A stretch of DNA of 64,000 nt, from NCBI GenBank assembly GCA_017643585.1, contig JAEPND010000004.1, forward strand, positions 151,011 to 215,010, read 5' to 3'. Positions 1 through 8,482 of the stretch are shown here, one piece after another; within the stretch, counting starts at the first letter, position 1; each line of letters starts with the position of its first letter. The position numbers and the translations under genes are program-made. This stretch comes from Maricaulis sp. Lineage in GTDB: Bacteria > Pseudomonadota > Alphaproteobacteria > Caulobacterales > Maricaulaceae. The notes under the pieces were generated by a model. The model saw nothing but the letters and a program-made list of their open reading frames with translations, did no database searches and had not been told where the DNA came from.

Positions 1-732
1 GGCCTGGTGGTCGCCGGCGGGCTCGCTGCTGCCTTATCAACGGCCGCAGGCCTGTTGATGGTGATTTCATCTGCGGTGTCCCATGATCTGTGCAAGAAGG
101 TCCTCATGCCCGACATGAGCGAGACCCGGGAATTGCTGATCGCCCGTTCTGCCGCTGTCGGCGCTGTACTGATCGCAATCCTGGCAGGCATCTACCCACC
201 CGGATTTGTCGCAGCGGTTGTGGCATTCGCGTTCGGTCTGGCCGCAGCCAGCTTCTTCCCGGCGATCTTCCTGGGCATTTTCTGGAAACGCATGAACAAG
301 GAAGGCGCGATCGCCGGCATGACCACCGGCTTGTTGATCACCGGCGTCTATATCATCCACTTCAAGATCGGGTTCTCCTCCATCGTCCTCGGCGTGCTGG
401 CCCTGATCCTGGCGATTGCCTCGGCAATCCTGTTCCTGGGCACACGGACGGGACAAACATCGACGCCACCCCTGCTCTATGCAGCCGGTGCCTTGGCTCT
501 CGCCGGATTGCTGGGTGTGCTGGGTCTACTGCCAGCGATCGCGATGGGAACGCCGGACCAATGGATACTCGGCATTTCGCCCGAGGGCTTCGGCACGGTC
601 GGGATGCTGGTCAGTTTCGCCGTCTCCGTCGGCGTGTCACTGGCAACCCAGGCGCCTCCGCAGGACGTGCAGGACCTGGTAGAAGAGATCCGCATTCCAT
701 CCATCCGCGCGCATCCTGTTAAGGATCCATAG
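1..732 (+). CDS. Sodium:solute symporter, acetate-type (5' truncated by window edge)
   Basis: The frame is open from the first base and ends with TAG at 730-732, giving the last 243 residues of an SSS-family carrier. About six hydrophobic segments are visible. The stretch that begins MVISSAVSHDLCKKVL resembles the cation/acetate symporter branch (ActP or VC_2705 type), in which a conserved SxxSHD segment follows a helix near the sodium site. The protein would sit in the inner membrane and import a small carboxylate such as acetate with sodium. The start and any partner gene lie outside the window, so substrate is inferred from family resemblance only. It is separated from the carbohydrate genes by the degraded region at 757-1210. 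Confidence 0.8.
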   Translation, partial: GLVVAGGLAAALSTAAGLLMVISSAVSHDLCKKVLMPDMSETRELLIARSAAVGAVLIAILAGIYPPGFVAAVVAFAFGLAAASFFPAIFLGIFWKRMNKEGAIAGMTTGLLITGVYIIHFKIGFSSIVLGVLALILAIASAILFLGTRTGQTSTPPLLYAAGALALAGLLGVLGLLPAIAMGTPDQWILGISPEGFGTVGMLVSFAVSVGVSLATQAPPQDVQDLVEEIRIPSIRAHPVKDP

Positions 733-756
733 CCGCGCCAGGACCGATCAAAACCG

Positions 757-1065
757 TCAGCTGTCGGCACCTGCCATCAGGCGGAACAGCAACAGCAAGC
801 CAATCATTTCCAGAGATTCCTCGACGGTGGCGAACAGGTCCCGCTTGAGATCGCTCACCCCCAGATGGTCCGGGTCGATTTCAGCGATATAACTGCCGGC
901 GATCAATTCGATCCCCACCGCACCGGACAAATAGATCACCCCGGCCAGCGCAAACCCCAGCGCCAATGATCGCGGCAGGGCAAAGAACCAGCGCCCCAGC
1001 ACCGAACCGACAATCAGCACGCCCGCCAGATACGGGATAGGCCAGACCACATAGGGCAGGGCGAA
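757..1065 (-). pseudogene. C-terminal remnant of an integral membrane protein
   Basis: Only the last ~100 codons look like protein: from about GFALPYVVWPIPYL onwards there are three hydrophobic segments and an ending with the pattern VEESLEMIGLLLLFRLM. An EE-LEM helix like this is seen at the C terminus of a family of uncharacterised multi-helix membrane proteins. The same frame is open further upstream to 1272, but that part is arginine- and serine-rich and is the wrong frame of the adjoining rpoN fragment. There is therefore no credible start, and the gene is read as 5'-truncated. What is seen: the tail and the frame switch near 1065-1085. What is inferred: a deletion that joined two unrelated genes. 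Confidence 0.5.
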
Positions 1066-1084
1066 GCCAGAGCGGCTGCTCCGT

Positions 1085-1210
1085 AATGAGCGGATTGGCT
1101 TCACAGATTTCCGCGACCTCTCGCTCCAGCTCGTCCTGGGCCAGCCCGAGCAGATGCAGCGCGCACTGCATTCCGGGGGAGAGGGATTGACGCTGAACTG
1201 TCCTAAAATT
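1085..1210 (-). pseudogene. rpoN: Fragment of sigma-54 (RpoN) region I
   Basis: Read on the minus strand from 1198, the translation VQRQSLSPGMQCALHLLGL, followed by an AQDELEREV.EICEANPLI segment, matches the glutamine- and leucine-rich region I of sigma-54 (the usual form is QSLxxTPQLQQAIxLLQLSxxELxxxIxxELExNPLLE). An in-frame TAG lies at 1211-1213 and there is no ATG or GTG between it and the motif. The similarity stops at the NPLI residues, where the membrane-protein remnant starts in another frame. The rest of RpoN is absent. It is therefore a headless and tailless remnant that should not yield a sigma factor. A functional rpoN elsewhere in the genome would be expected. Confidence 0.55.
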
Positions 1211-1215
1211 CTAGG

Positions 1216-1247
1216 AAAAACTGTGTATGGGAACCTCCACACACAGT
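1216..1247 (-). terminator. Rho-independent terminator without an obvious gene
   Basis: On the minus strand an 11-base stem (ACTGTGTGTGG with CCATACACAGT, one mismatched pair) closes a 6-base loop and is followed by five T. It would end transcription coming from the right, but no convincing minus-strand gene lies between here and galE. It is probably left over from the rearrangement that produced the neighbouring fragments. Confidence 0.55.
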
Positions 1248-1489
1248 ATCCCAGAAAGGCAATAATTCTCATATAGATATATTTTTCAGATATTTAGGCA
1301 ATTCGCATTGCAGCCTGCAAGACAGCATGGCGCACATTGCGGCATCAAAAACCGCAGTTTGCATCGCGCTGGAGGCGACACCGCACCGACCGTCGCCGAA
1401 AGCCCAAGGTATAGCTGCGATTCTGGCGCTGTTCGCTGCCGCGGCCATACCCTTGCAGCGAGACCTCCTGAAACACAAGGGAGATCTGA
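1248..1489. other. Intergenic region with no convincing gene
   Basis: About 240 bases precede galE. A 69-codon minus-strand frame (1269-1478) stops 22 bases before the terminator, but it has an odd cysteine- and alanine-rich composition, no clear ribosome site and no recognisable motif. The galE ribosome-binding site (GGGAG, about 1479-1484) is the only element I can support. Confidence 0.5.
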
Positions 1490-2497
1490 ATGACGCGAAA
1501 GGTGCTTGTACTCGGCGGAGCCGGCTATATCGGCTCGCACGTCGCCAAGGCGCTGGCCTTGCGCGGTGACATCCCGATCGTCATTGACAACCTGTCTTCC
1601 GGCCACGAGGCATTCGTGCGTTGGGGGCCTCTTCTCAAGGCGGATATCCGGGAACAGGCAGCCCTGGATGCGGCGTTTCGCACATTCAAACCCGATGCGG
1701 TCATGCACTTCGCGGCATCGATCGAAGTCGGACTGGGCGAGCAAAATCCCATCGAGTTCTGGAACAATAATGTCGCGGGCTCTCTCAGCGTGCTTTCGGC
1801 CACGAAGACGCATGGCTGCCGCAATCTCGTCTTCTCATCGACCTGTGCCGTATACGGGACCCCGGAACGACTTCCGCTCAGCGAGACCCATCCGCGGCGT
1901 CCTATCAATACCTATGGACGTACCAAGCTGGCGATCGAACAGGCGCTGGAGGACGCGGCGCGCGCTGGTGAGATCAATTTTGCCGCCCTGCGCTACTTCA
2001 ATGCCGCTGGAGCCAGCCCGGACGGAGATCTGGGCGAGGCCCATGACCCGGAAACCCATCTGATCCCGCTAGCGCTGCAGGCTGCTGACGGAACCGGCAC
2101 CCCCCTCAAACTCTTCGGCACCGATTACGACACCCCAGACGGAAGCTGTGTGCGCGATTTCATCCATGTCAGCGACCTGGCACGCGGACACTTGCGCGCG
2201 CTGGATCGCCTGCTGGGACGTGATGAAAGCTTCGCCTGCAATCTGGGCACCGGACATGGCGTGTCCGTACTGGAGGTCCTGAAGGCTGTGGCAGAGGTCG
2301 TCGGGCGGCCAGTACCCCATTCTGTACATGCACGCCGGGCCGGTGATCCGGCAGAGCTCTACGCAAATACCGGTTACGCCTGCCACATGCTGGGTTTCAA
2401 GACATTCCGGTCCTCCATCAAGGGCATTGTCACCGATGCCTGGAACTATCACCGCATGAACGCCCAGGCTCCGGCCCCGATGCTCGCCGCTCGATGA
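1490..2497 (+). CDS. galE: UDP-glucose 4-epimerase (first copy)
   Basis: This 335-residue extended short-chain dehydrogenase interconverts UDP-glucose and UDP-galactose in the cytoplasm. The NAD-binding glycine motif GGAGYIGSH is at residues 9-17, the catalytic SSTCAVYG segment at about 116-123 and the YxxxK pair is Y142/K146. CVRDFIHVSDLA is the usual late signature. A GGGAG ribosome site sits 6 bases before the ATG. It is a paralogue of the galE in the galactose operon at 34786-35763 (large blocks identical, for example VMHFAASIEVG and SCVRDFIHV). It stands alone here rather than with galK/galT, which suggests a role in envelope polysaccharide or nucleotide-sugar supply rather than galactose catabolism; that role is inferred. 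Confidence 0.93.
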   Translation: MTRKVLVLGGAGYIGSHVAKALALRGDIPIVIDNLSSGHEAFVRWGPLLKADIREQAALDAAFRTFKPDAVMHFAASIEVGLGEQNPIEFWNNNVAGSLSVLSATKTHGCRNLVFSSTCAVYGTPERLPLSETHPRRPINTYGRTKLAIEQALEDAARAGEINFAALRYFNAAGASPDGDLGEAHDPETHLIPLALQAADGTGTPLKLFGTDYDTPDGSCVRDFIHVSDLARGHLRALDRLLGRDESFACNLGTGHGVSVLEVLKAVAEVVGRPVPHSVHARRAGDPAELYANTGYACHMLGFKTFRSSIKGIVTDAWNYHRMNAQAPAPMLAAR

Positions 2498-2503
2498 GCG
2501 GCA

Positions 2504-2523
2504 AGCCGGCGGGCCAGCCGGCT
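2504..2523. terminator. Hairpin downstream of galE
   Basis: A perfect 7-base stem (AGCCGGC / GCCGGCT) with a 6-base loop lies 6 bases after the galE stop. It has no T tract, so it is either a weak terminator or an mRNA-stabilising hairpin between galE and mobA. Confidence 0.4.
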
Positions 2524-2627
2524 GAGGATGCGCGAAATTGGGTCGCGCGACCGACCTGATCAGCGTAAACAAGCGCCAGGCCTGGGTCACACATGGTCCG
2601 GCCCCAACCCTCTGGGAGAGTTCGCGA

Positions 2628-3167
2628 ATGAGCGGATCGGGCATTATTGGTGTCGTGCTTGCCGGTGGTGAATCCTTGCGCATGGGCCAGGAAAAGGCCG
2701 GACTTGTCTGGAACGGGCAGAGCCTGCTTGCTCGAGCGCAGACCATTCTCGCGGAGGCAGGATGCACAAGCATCTGGGTCAGCGGCCGCCCCGACCTGCC
2801 CAATGGATTCGCGGATTCGCATCGCGATGCTGGCCCCGCCCACGCCCTGCTGGATGCACTGGAACGACTGCCTGGCGATGCGCCGGGCTTGCTCGCCCTG
2901 GCCGTCGACATGCCGCTGGTCGCAGTCGAGGATCTCGTGGCGCTGACCCGGCCCGCTCCGGAACACGCACGCGCCTGGTGCGAACACCCCCTGCCGGTTT
3001 ACCTGCCCGCCGATTGCCCTCGCCCCGACCGCAAGGATGTCTGGTCCATCCGCAAACTGGTGACGCCGATGCAGATCGAGTGGCTGGAGACCAGCCCAGC
3101 GCGGCGCGAGCGATTGCGCAATATCAACACGCCTGAAGATTTCGAGCGTCTTCAGACCGAGCGGTAA
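2628..3167 (+). CDS. mobA: Molybdenum cofactor guanylyltransferase-like protein
   Basis: This 179-residue nucleotidyltransferase is predicted to attach GMP to molybdopterin to form the MGD cofactor in the cytoplasm. The N-terminal signature LAGGESLRMGQEKAGL (residues 9-24) is the MobA-type GTP-binding loop LAGGxSxRMGxDK, and ALAVDMPLV is the metal-binding DMP motif. The frame is open 30 codons further upstream, but ATG 2628 has a GGGAGAG ribosome site and places the conserved loop at the normal distance. At 179 residues it is slightly shorter than most MobA. It precedes the moaD-moeA cluster by about 120 bases, which supports the function; a general MobA/GlmU-type NTP-transferase is the alternative. 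Confidence 0.85.
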   Translation: MSGSGIIGVVLAGGESLRMGQEKAGLVWNGQSLLARAQTILAEAGCTSIWVSGRPDLPNGFADSHRDAGPAHALLDALERLPGDAPGLLALAVDMPLVAVEDLVALTRPAPEHARAWCEHPLPVYLPADCPRPDRKDVWSIRKLVTPMQIEWLETSPARRERLRNINTPEDFERLQTER

Positions 3168-3286
3168 CGGCCGCCAGGGGCGCTGGACCAGATCATGGCA
3201 TTGAGCTCCAAAGCACATACATGTGAAAGATCGGGATGTGTCCGCGCGCCCGGTTCGCGCATAATGTCGATCACAGGAGGCAAAAC

Positions 3287-3532
3287 ATGTCGATCACCGT
3301 CAGATACTTTGCGGCCCTGCGTGAACGCATGGGGACGGCCGAGGAGGTCATTGATGCCCCCGCCGGCACCGCGGCTGAACTGGTCGCGTGGCTGGTCGCG
3401 CGGGATGACCAGGCTGATGCGCTGGCCCACCCTTCGACCCGCCTGATCGTGAATGATGAAATCGTCTCGCGCGAACACGCGCTGAGCTCCGGCGATGTCA
3501 TCGCATTCTGCCCGCCCTTCTCGGGAGGTTGA
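3287..3532 (+). CDS. moaD: Molybdopterin synthase small (sulfur carrier) subunit
   Basis: This 81-residue beta-grasp, ubiquitin-like protein ends in the required Gly-Gly (PPFSGG), whose C-terminal thiocarboxylate donates sulfur to precursor Z. The start at 3287 has a strong AGGAGG ribosome site 6 bases upstream; the open frame to 3236 is not used. A CATAAT at 3260-3265 could serve as a -10 element for the cluster. It is first in a tight run moaD-moaE-moaB-moaC-moeA and would form a heterotetramer with MoaE. The adenylating enzyme MoeB is not in the window. Confidence 0.92.
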   Translation: MSITVRYFAALRERMGTAEEVIDAPAGTAAELVAWLVARDDQADALAHPSTRLIVNDEIVSREHALSSGDVIAFCPPFSGG

Positions 3533-3539
3533 GACCGTG

Positions 3540-4004
3540 ATGCTGATCCGGGTCCAGGCAGAGCGTTTCGACGCGGGTGCTTTGCTCAACAAGATGAGCG
3601 GCGCGGACAGCGATTGCGGGGCCGTGGCCAGCTTCTCCGGCCAGGTCCGGGGCGGAAACGGCCTGACCGCACTGGAGCTGGAACACTATCCCGGTGTCAC
3701 CGAGAAAGCCCTGACCCGTATTGCCACTCACGCCTGCAAGCGCTGGGATCTGCGACAGGCAGTGATCCTGCATCGGATCGGTCGCATGGAGGTGGGCGAG
3801 GAAATCGTCTTCATCGGGGCCACGGCGCCTCACCGGCGTGCAGCACTTGAAGCGGTCAGCTTCATGATCGATACCCTGAAAACCCAGGCCCCGTTCTGGA
3901 AGAAGGAATTCGACGCCCAGGGCGAACGCTGGGTCGAAACCAGGGCCGAGGATGACAGGGCTGCCGCCCGATGGCTGCAAGAGGAAGAGGACATGTCTGC
4001 ATGA
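3540..4004 (+). CDS. moaE: Molybdopterin synthase large (catalytic) subunit
   Basis: This 154-residue protein carries the MoaE landmarks: GAVASFSGQVRG near the N terminus, LELEHYPGVTEKAL, HRIGRMEVGEE, the HRRAA basic patch and PFWKKEF with the catalytic lysines. It converts precursor Z to molybdopterin with MoaD in the cytoplasm. The start is either GTG 3537 or ATG 3540; both follow the GGGAGG at 3523-3528 that overlaps the end of moaD. It overlaps the next gene by an ATGA junction, so translation is coupled. Confidence 0.93.
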   Translation: MLIRVQAERFDAGALLNKMSGADSDCGAVASFSGQVRGGNGLTALELEHYPGVTEKALTRIATHACKRWDLRQAVILHRIGRMEVGEEIVFIGATAPHRRAALEAVSFMIDTLKTQAPFWKKEFDAQGERWVETRAEDDRAAARWLQEEEDMSA

Positions 4005-4516
4005 CCCAAATACCGGACACGGTCGGCTTTGCCGTCATGACCGTATCAGATACGCGCGATACCCACAGCGACCGGACGGGGCCCTGGCTGCGCGAGCAGA
4101 TCGCTGCAGAGGGACACGCTGTCATCGCGCACGCCATTGTCCCAGACCAGATCAGCAACATCCAGAGCCAGTTGCGCAGCTGGATTGCGGACCCGGAAAT
4201 CCACGCGATCATCGCCACCGGGGGGACCGGCCTGACGGGGCGCGATGTCACACCGGAAGCCTTCAAGCCGCTCTATGACAAGGAGATGGACGGGTTCAGC
4301 GCGGTCTTCCATGCCATCAGCTTCAAGTCCGTCGGCGTATCCACCATCCAGTCCCGCGCCACTGCCGGCATCGCAGCTGGGACCTATCTGTTCGCCATTC
4401 CCGGTTCGATGGGCGGATGCAAGGATGCCTGGAATCACGTACTCCGGGACGAGTTTGACCGCTCACACAGACCCTGCAATCTGGTCGAACTTATCCCTCG
4501 CCTGACGGAGCGCTGA
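4001..4516 (+). CDS. moaB: Molybdopterin adenylyltransferase-like protein MoaB
   Basis: This 171-residue MogA/MoaB-family protein has [17 protein letters not shown] near the start, [17 protein letters not shown] in the middle and [14 protein letters not shown] near the end, the typical molybdopterin-binding motifs (GGTG and PGS). It is thought to adenylate molybdopterin before MoeA inserts molybdate. The ATG at 4001 overlaps the moaE stop (ATGA). The MoaB call rather than MogA rests on the length and on [14 protein letters not shown], seen in MoaB proteins. Confidence 0.9.
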   Translation: MTQIPDTVGFAVMTVSDTRDTHSDRTGPWLREQIAAEGHAVIAHAIVPDQISNIQSQLRSWIADPEIHAIIATGGTGLTGRDVTPEAFKPLYDKEMDGFSAVFHAISFKSVGVSTIQSRATAGIAAGTYLFAIPGSMGGCKDAWNHVLRDEFDRSHRPCNLVELIPRLTER

Positions 4517-4518
4517 TC

Positions 4519-5016
4519 ATGCCTTCCTCATCCGGACTGACCCACCAAGGCAGTGATGGCCGCATCCGCATGGTGGATGTCGGCGACAAGACTGTGACCC
4601 GCAGGACGGCCGTTGCGCGCGCCCGGATCACCATGGCGCCCTGCGCCTTCACTGCGATCCGGGAAGGTCAGGGGCCCAAGGGTGATGCCCTGCAAACAGC
4701 CGAACTGGCCGGCATCATGGCCGCCAAGCGAACCTCGGACCTGATCCCCCTTTGCCACCCCTTGCCCCTGACCAAGGCGCGGGTGAGCATCGAACCGGTG
4801 ACCGGTGAAACAGCCTTCGAAATCCGCGCAGAGGTCCGCACCGACGGCAAGACAGGCGTTGAGATGGAAGCGCTGACCGCCGCCTCCGTCGCCGCGCTGA
4901 CCCTCTATGACATGGCCAAGGCGCTCGATAAGTCGATGACCATCTCGGAGCTGCAACTGGTCGAGAAAACCGGCGGAAAGTCCGGCGATTTCACCCGTGA
5001 CGAGGCAAGCGAATGA
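4519..5016 (+). CDS. moaC: Cyclic pyranopterin monophosphate synthase
   Basis: This 165-residue protein has [18 protein letters not shown] at the start, the [12 protein letters not shown] motif in the middle and [11 protein letters not shown]...[10 protein letters not shown] towards the C terminus, all typical of MoaC. It acts after MoaA to build cyclic pyranopterin monophosphate in the cytoplasm. MoaA itself is not in this window, so the first step of the pathway must be encoded elsewhere. The gene overlaps moeA by 4 bases (ATGA). Confidence 0.94.
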   Translation: MPSSSGLTHQGSDGRIRMVDVGDKTVTRRTAVARARITMAPCAFTAIREGQGPKGDALQTAELAGIMAAKRTSDLIPLCHPLPLTKARVSIEPVTGETAFEIRAEVRTDGKTGVEMEALTAASVAALTLYDMAKALDKSMTISELQLVEKTGGKSGDFTRDEASE

Positions 5017-6203
5017 TTCCGGTGGACGTGGCCAGAGACCGGATACTCAACGCCCTTTCCCCCACAGCGACACACACGCTTGATTACACACACGCCCTGG
5101 GCCGCGTGCTGGCTGCGCCCTTGATGGCCGCGCGCACCCAACCGCCCTTTGATGCGTCAGCCATGGATGGATACGCCGTTCGCTCCGCCGACCTGGCGAC
5201 GCCTGATAACCGCTTCGGTCTGCAAGGCGAATCCGCCGCCGGTCATGGTTTCCGACCAGACCTGGAACCCGGCAGTGCAATCAGGATCTCCACAGGCGCA
5301 CCGATACCGGCGGGCGCCGACCAGGTGGTGATCCAGGAAAATGCGGAACGCGACGGGGACAGCCTCGTCCTGCACGCCGAACCGAAACCCGGGGCGAATA
5401 TCCGCCATGCCGGCATTGATTTCTTTGAAGGGGATACGCTGGTCCCGGCCGGCGTCCGGGCGAACCCGGACATGATCGCACTGGCGGTCGGCGCAGGACA
5501 GGTCGAGCTGACCGTACACCGACAGCCACGGATCGGCATCGTGTCCACCGGAGACGAGCTGGTGGAGCCGGGCGAAGCCACCGGGCCCGACCAGATCATC
5601 AATTCCGTGTCCAAGGGACTGTCCGCTCTTATCGAAGCGGCCGGTTGTGAACCCGTGTATCTGGGCATCGCACGCGACACGCCACAGAGTGTTCGCGAAC
5701 GCTTTGCCGACGCCGCCGGCCTGGACCTTGTGGTCACCATCGGGGGGGCTTCAGTCGGCGATCATGATCATCTTCGTCACGTCTTCGCGGAAGATGGCGG
5801 CGTACTGGCGTTCGAAAAAATCGCCCTGAAGCCGGGCAAGCCGACCTGGTTCGGCACGCTGTCGGGAACACCGGTGCTGGGACTGCCGGGCAACCCGGTC
5901 TCCGCGCTCGTCGTGGCGCGCCTGCTCCTGCTCCCGGCCGTGGCTCGGTTGAATGGACAGAACAAGCCACCCGTTTTTTCCCACGCGATCTGTGCGGTGG
6001 ACCTCCCCGGCAATGATCACCGGGAGACGTATCTGCGAGGCCAAATCAATGGCGATGGACGGGTGCAGCCGCTGAACAATCAGGATTCCTCAGCCCTGTC
6101 TGCCCTGGTGCGTGCGACATGCTTGATCCGTCGCCCCATCCACGCCGACGCCATTGCGCCTGGCGACAGCGTCGAGATCCTGCCGCTCTTGAACCGGGAC
6201 TGA
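5013..6203 (+). CDS. moeA: Molybdopterin molybdotransferase
   Basis: This 396-residue protein inserts molybdate into adenylated molybdopterin. It shows [13 protein letters not shown] near residue 45, [11 protein letters not shown] around 94, the [12 protein letters not shown] motif near 180, [12 protein letters not shown] near 240 and [10 protein letters not shown] near 293, in the order found in MoeA. It is the last gene of the cofactor cluster and is convergent with the minus-strand GH3 gene, only 12 bases separating the two stops. The clean ATGA overlaps from moaE onwards point to one co-translated operon. Confidence 0.94.
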   Translation: MIPVDVARDRILNALSPTATHTLDYTHALGRVLAAPLMAARTQPPFDASAMDGYAVRSADLATPDNRFGLQGESAAGHGFRPDLEPGSAIRISTGAPIPAGADQVVIQENAERDGDSLVLHAEPKPGANIRHAGIDFFEGDTLVPAGVRANPDMIALAVGAGQVELTVHRQPRIGIVSTGDELVEPGEATGPDQIINSVSKGLSALIEAAGCEPVYLGIARDTPQSVRERFADAAGLDLVVTIGGASVGDHDHLRHVFAEDGGVLAFEKIALKPGKPTWFGTLSGTPVLGLPGNPVSALVVARLLLLPAVARLNGQNKPPVFSHAICAVDLPGNDHRETYLRGQINGDGRVQPLNNQDSSALSALVRATCLIRRPIHADAIAPGDSVEILPLLNRD

Positions 6204-6215
6204 GTTCCGTTCTGC

Positions 6216-8429
6216 TCAGGCCTTCAACAGGCGCAACGACGTGTGCAGGTCCGCGCGGGAATCGCCTCCCACCCAGATATCGAAATCACCCGGTTCGGCT
6301 TGGAAGCTTCCATCGCGATGATAATAGGCGAGTTCATTCACACTGAGCTGGAACTCGACCTGTACACTCTCGCCTGGAGCCAGCTCCTGCCGCCGGAACG
6401 CCTTGAGCTCCCGCACCGGCCGGGTAATCCGAGCCACGCGGTCACGGATGTAGAGCTGGGTGATCTCGCTGGCCGTACGCGTACCGGTATTGATTACGGT
6501 CGCGGTGACGATGGCCATCTCTTTCTCCGTCATTTCGTGGCGGTCGATATGCAGGTCGCTGTAGGCAAACTGCGTATAGCTCAGACCGAAACCGAAGGGG
6601 AAAAGCGGCTCATAGCCCGCATCTAGCAGAAAGCTCGTCATGCCCAGGGACGTCTGCGGAGCACCTTTCTCGATATCGTCGATATGGATCACCTTGTCGG
6701 CCTCCGGCGGACGGCCGGTATTCTTGTGCCCGTAATAGATCGGAACCTGTCCGGAGACCTTCGGGAACGTCACCGGAAGCTTGCCGCTGGGCACCGCGCG
6801 ACCGAACAGGAGGTCGGCCAGGGCCGGACCGGACATCGAACCGCCGTGCCAGGCGTAAACGAGGGCATCGAACTCTTCGATGACATCGCCCAGTGCCAGC
6901 GGCCGCCCCGCCATGATCACGCCGATGACCGGTTTTCCGGTCTGGCGAATGGCGCGGACAAGATCGGCCTGGGCACCCGGCAGGGTGATATCGGCACGAC
7001 AATGCGCCTCGCCAGAGAGGATCGCCTCTTCACCGATAAAGAGGACAGCCACATCACATGATGCAGCCGCTTCAACCGCACGCGTGAAAAGTGTCTTGTC
7101 GTGGCTGCGCGTTGTCTCCAGGCCCGGTTCGAAATCAACTTCGGCCTGTCCCTCCAGCACGCTCGTGATCGCATCAAGCGGCGTGACACTGCGTTCCGAC
7201 TTGCCATCGAAAACCCACGTGCCCATCTGCTCGGCCGGCTCGTTGGCCATGGGACCGATCACTGCAAGGCTGGAAATCTGGTCACTCGCAAGCGGCAGCG
7301 TGTCCTTCTCGTTGCGCAGAAGCACGCAGCTCTCGGTCGCGGCCTGGCGCGCCACCGCAAGAGCCGTCAGGCGTGCCGGCTCTTCGGTGTGCTGATCCAG
7401 CCGGTCACCGTCAATGAGACCGGCCCGGATCTTGGTGCGCAGGATATTGCCGACCAGTTGGTCGATGCGATCCATCGAGATTTCACCGGATTCGCACAGG
7501 TGTGGCAGGTGAGCGCTATAGAGACCGCCAACCATATCCATATCCACGCCGGCCTGTGCCGCGACGAGTGCCGCGTCGACCTCATCCTCACACATGCCGT
7601 GCGTACACAGCTGGGTGATGGACTCCCAGTCACTGACGACCATGCCGTCGAATGACCATTCCTCGCGCAGGACGTCGGTCAGAAGCCATTCATTGCCGCT
7701 GGCGGGAACACCATCGATATCCCCAAAGGACGTCATGAACGTAGCGACGCCCGCCTCAACAGCAGCCTTGAACGGCGGCAGATGCACATTGCGCATCTCG
7801 TTGGGCGGGATGTTGGTGGAGTTGTAGTCCCGTCCACCTTCTGACGCGCCATAGCCGGCGAAGTGCTTGGCGCAGGCCAGGATCGTATCCGGCGACGCCG
7901 GATCGGAGGTCTGATAACCGTCGATCATCGCAGCGCCCAGGACACTGGTCAGATACGGATCTTCGCCAAAACTTTCGGCAACCCTTCCCCAACGCGGATC
8001 GCGGCTTACGTCGATCATGGGAGCAAATGTCCAGTTGACACCGGTGACTGCGGCTTCTTGCGCGGAGATCCGGGCACAATCGCGCACAAGCTCGGGGTTC
8101 CAGCTGGAGGCCTGGGCGAGCGGAAGCGGCATCACGGTGTGGAAACCGTGAATGACATCGCGACCGATCAGAAGCGGAATGCCGTGACGGCTTTCCTGGC
8201 GCGCGATGGTTTGCAGCGCATCCACAGCCGCACGATCAACGAGATTGATCACCGAGCCAACCCGGCCCGCACGCACGTCGTCGGCCAGGGCATCAAACGC
8301 TTCCCAGCCATTCCACTGGACCTGGTTGAGTTGGCCAGTCTTCTCCTCGAGCGTCATCTCCGTCAACAGGTTGCGGATGCGTTCCTCGATCGCCATCTCC
8401 GACGAGTTGTATTCGTTCGCCATATCCAT
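6216..8429 (-). CDS. GH3 beta-glucosidase, cytosolic
   Basis: This 737-residue glycoside hydrolase family 3 enzyme begins at the ATG at 8429, 8 bases after an AGGGA; longer upstream codons are the wrong-frame tail of the transporter region. There is no signal peptide, so it should act in the cytoplasm on imported beta-glucosides. Domains: GH3 barrel (about 20-320, with MTLEEKTGQL at 25-34, ACAKHFAGYG near 185 and nucleophile D267 in VVSDWES), GH3 C-terminal sandwich (about 380-610), and a fibronectin-III-like end (about 660-737, RPVRELKAFRR). It is last in the minus-strand operon GH16-transporter-GH3, which suggests hydrolysis of laminarin oligosaccharides. Exact linkage preference cannot be read from sequence. 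Confidence 0.9.
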   Translation of the reverse strand: MDMANEYNSSEMAIEERIRNLLTEMTLEEKTGQLNQVQWNGWEAFDALADDVRAGRVGSVINLVDRAAVDALQTIARQESRHGIPLLIGRDVIHGFHTVMPLPLAQASSWNPELVRDCARISAQEAAVTGVNWTFAPMIDVSRDPRWGRVAESFGEDPYLTSVLGAAMIDGYQTSDPASPDTILACAKHFAGYGASEGGRDYNSTNIPPNEMRNVHLPPFKAAVEAGVATFMTSFGDIDGVPASGNEWLLTDVLREEWSFDGMVVSDWESITQLCTHGMCEDEVDAALVAAQAGVDMDMVGGLYSAHLPHLCESGEISMDRIDQLVGNILRTKIRAGLIDGDRLDQHTEEPARLTALAVARQAATESCVLLRNEKDTLPLASDQISSLAVIGPMANEPAEQMGTWVFDGKSERSVTPLDAITSVLEGQAEVDFEPGLETTRSHDKTLFTRAVEAAASCDVAVLFIGEEAILSGEAHCRADITLPGAQADLVRAIRQTGKPVIGVIMAGRPLALGDVIEEFDALVYAWHGGSMSGPALADLLFGRAVPSGKLPVTFPKVSGQVPIYYGHKNTGRPPEADKVIHIDDIEKGAPQTSLGMTSFLLDAGYEPLFPFGFGLSYTQFAYSDLHIDRHEMTEKEMAIVTATVINTGTRTASEITQLYIRDRVARITRPVRELKAFRRQELAPGESVQVEFQLSVNELAYYHRDGSFQAEPGDFDIWVGGDSRADLHTSLRLLKA

Positions 8430-8482
8430 GACTGATTTCCCTGCGTACGCTGCCTCTTCGCCAAATGGCGGGGCTTTACTTT

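Noticed and set aside
1269-1478. 69-codon minus-strand frame ending just before a terminator
   Set aside because: The place next to a terminator is suggestive, but there is no ribosome site, no family resemblance and mixed third-position base use. Described under the intergenic entry instead.
1584-1596. Operator-like TTGACAACCTGTC inside the first galE, with a similar one at 35663-35675 in the second galE
   Set aside because: Both encode the conserved DNLS segment of GalE, so the likeness is due to protein conservation. The right half also fits the palindrome poorly.
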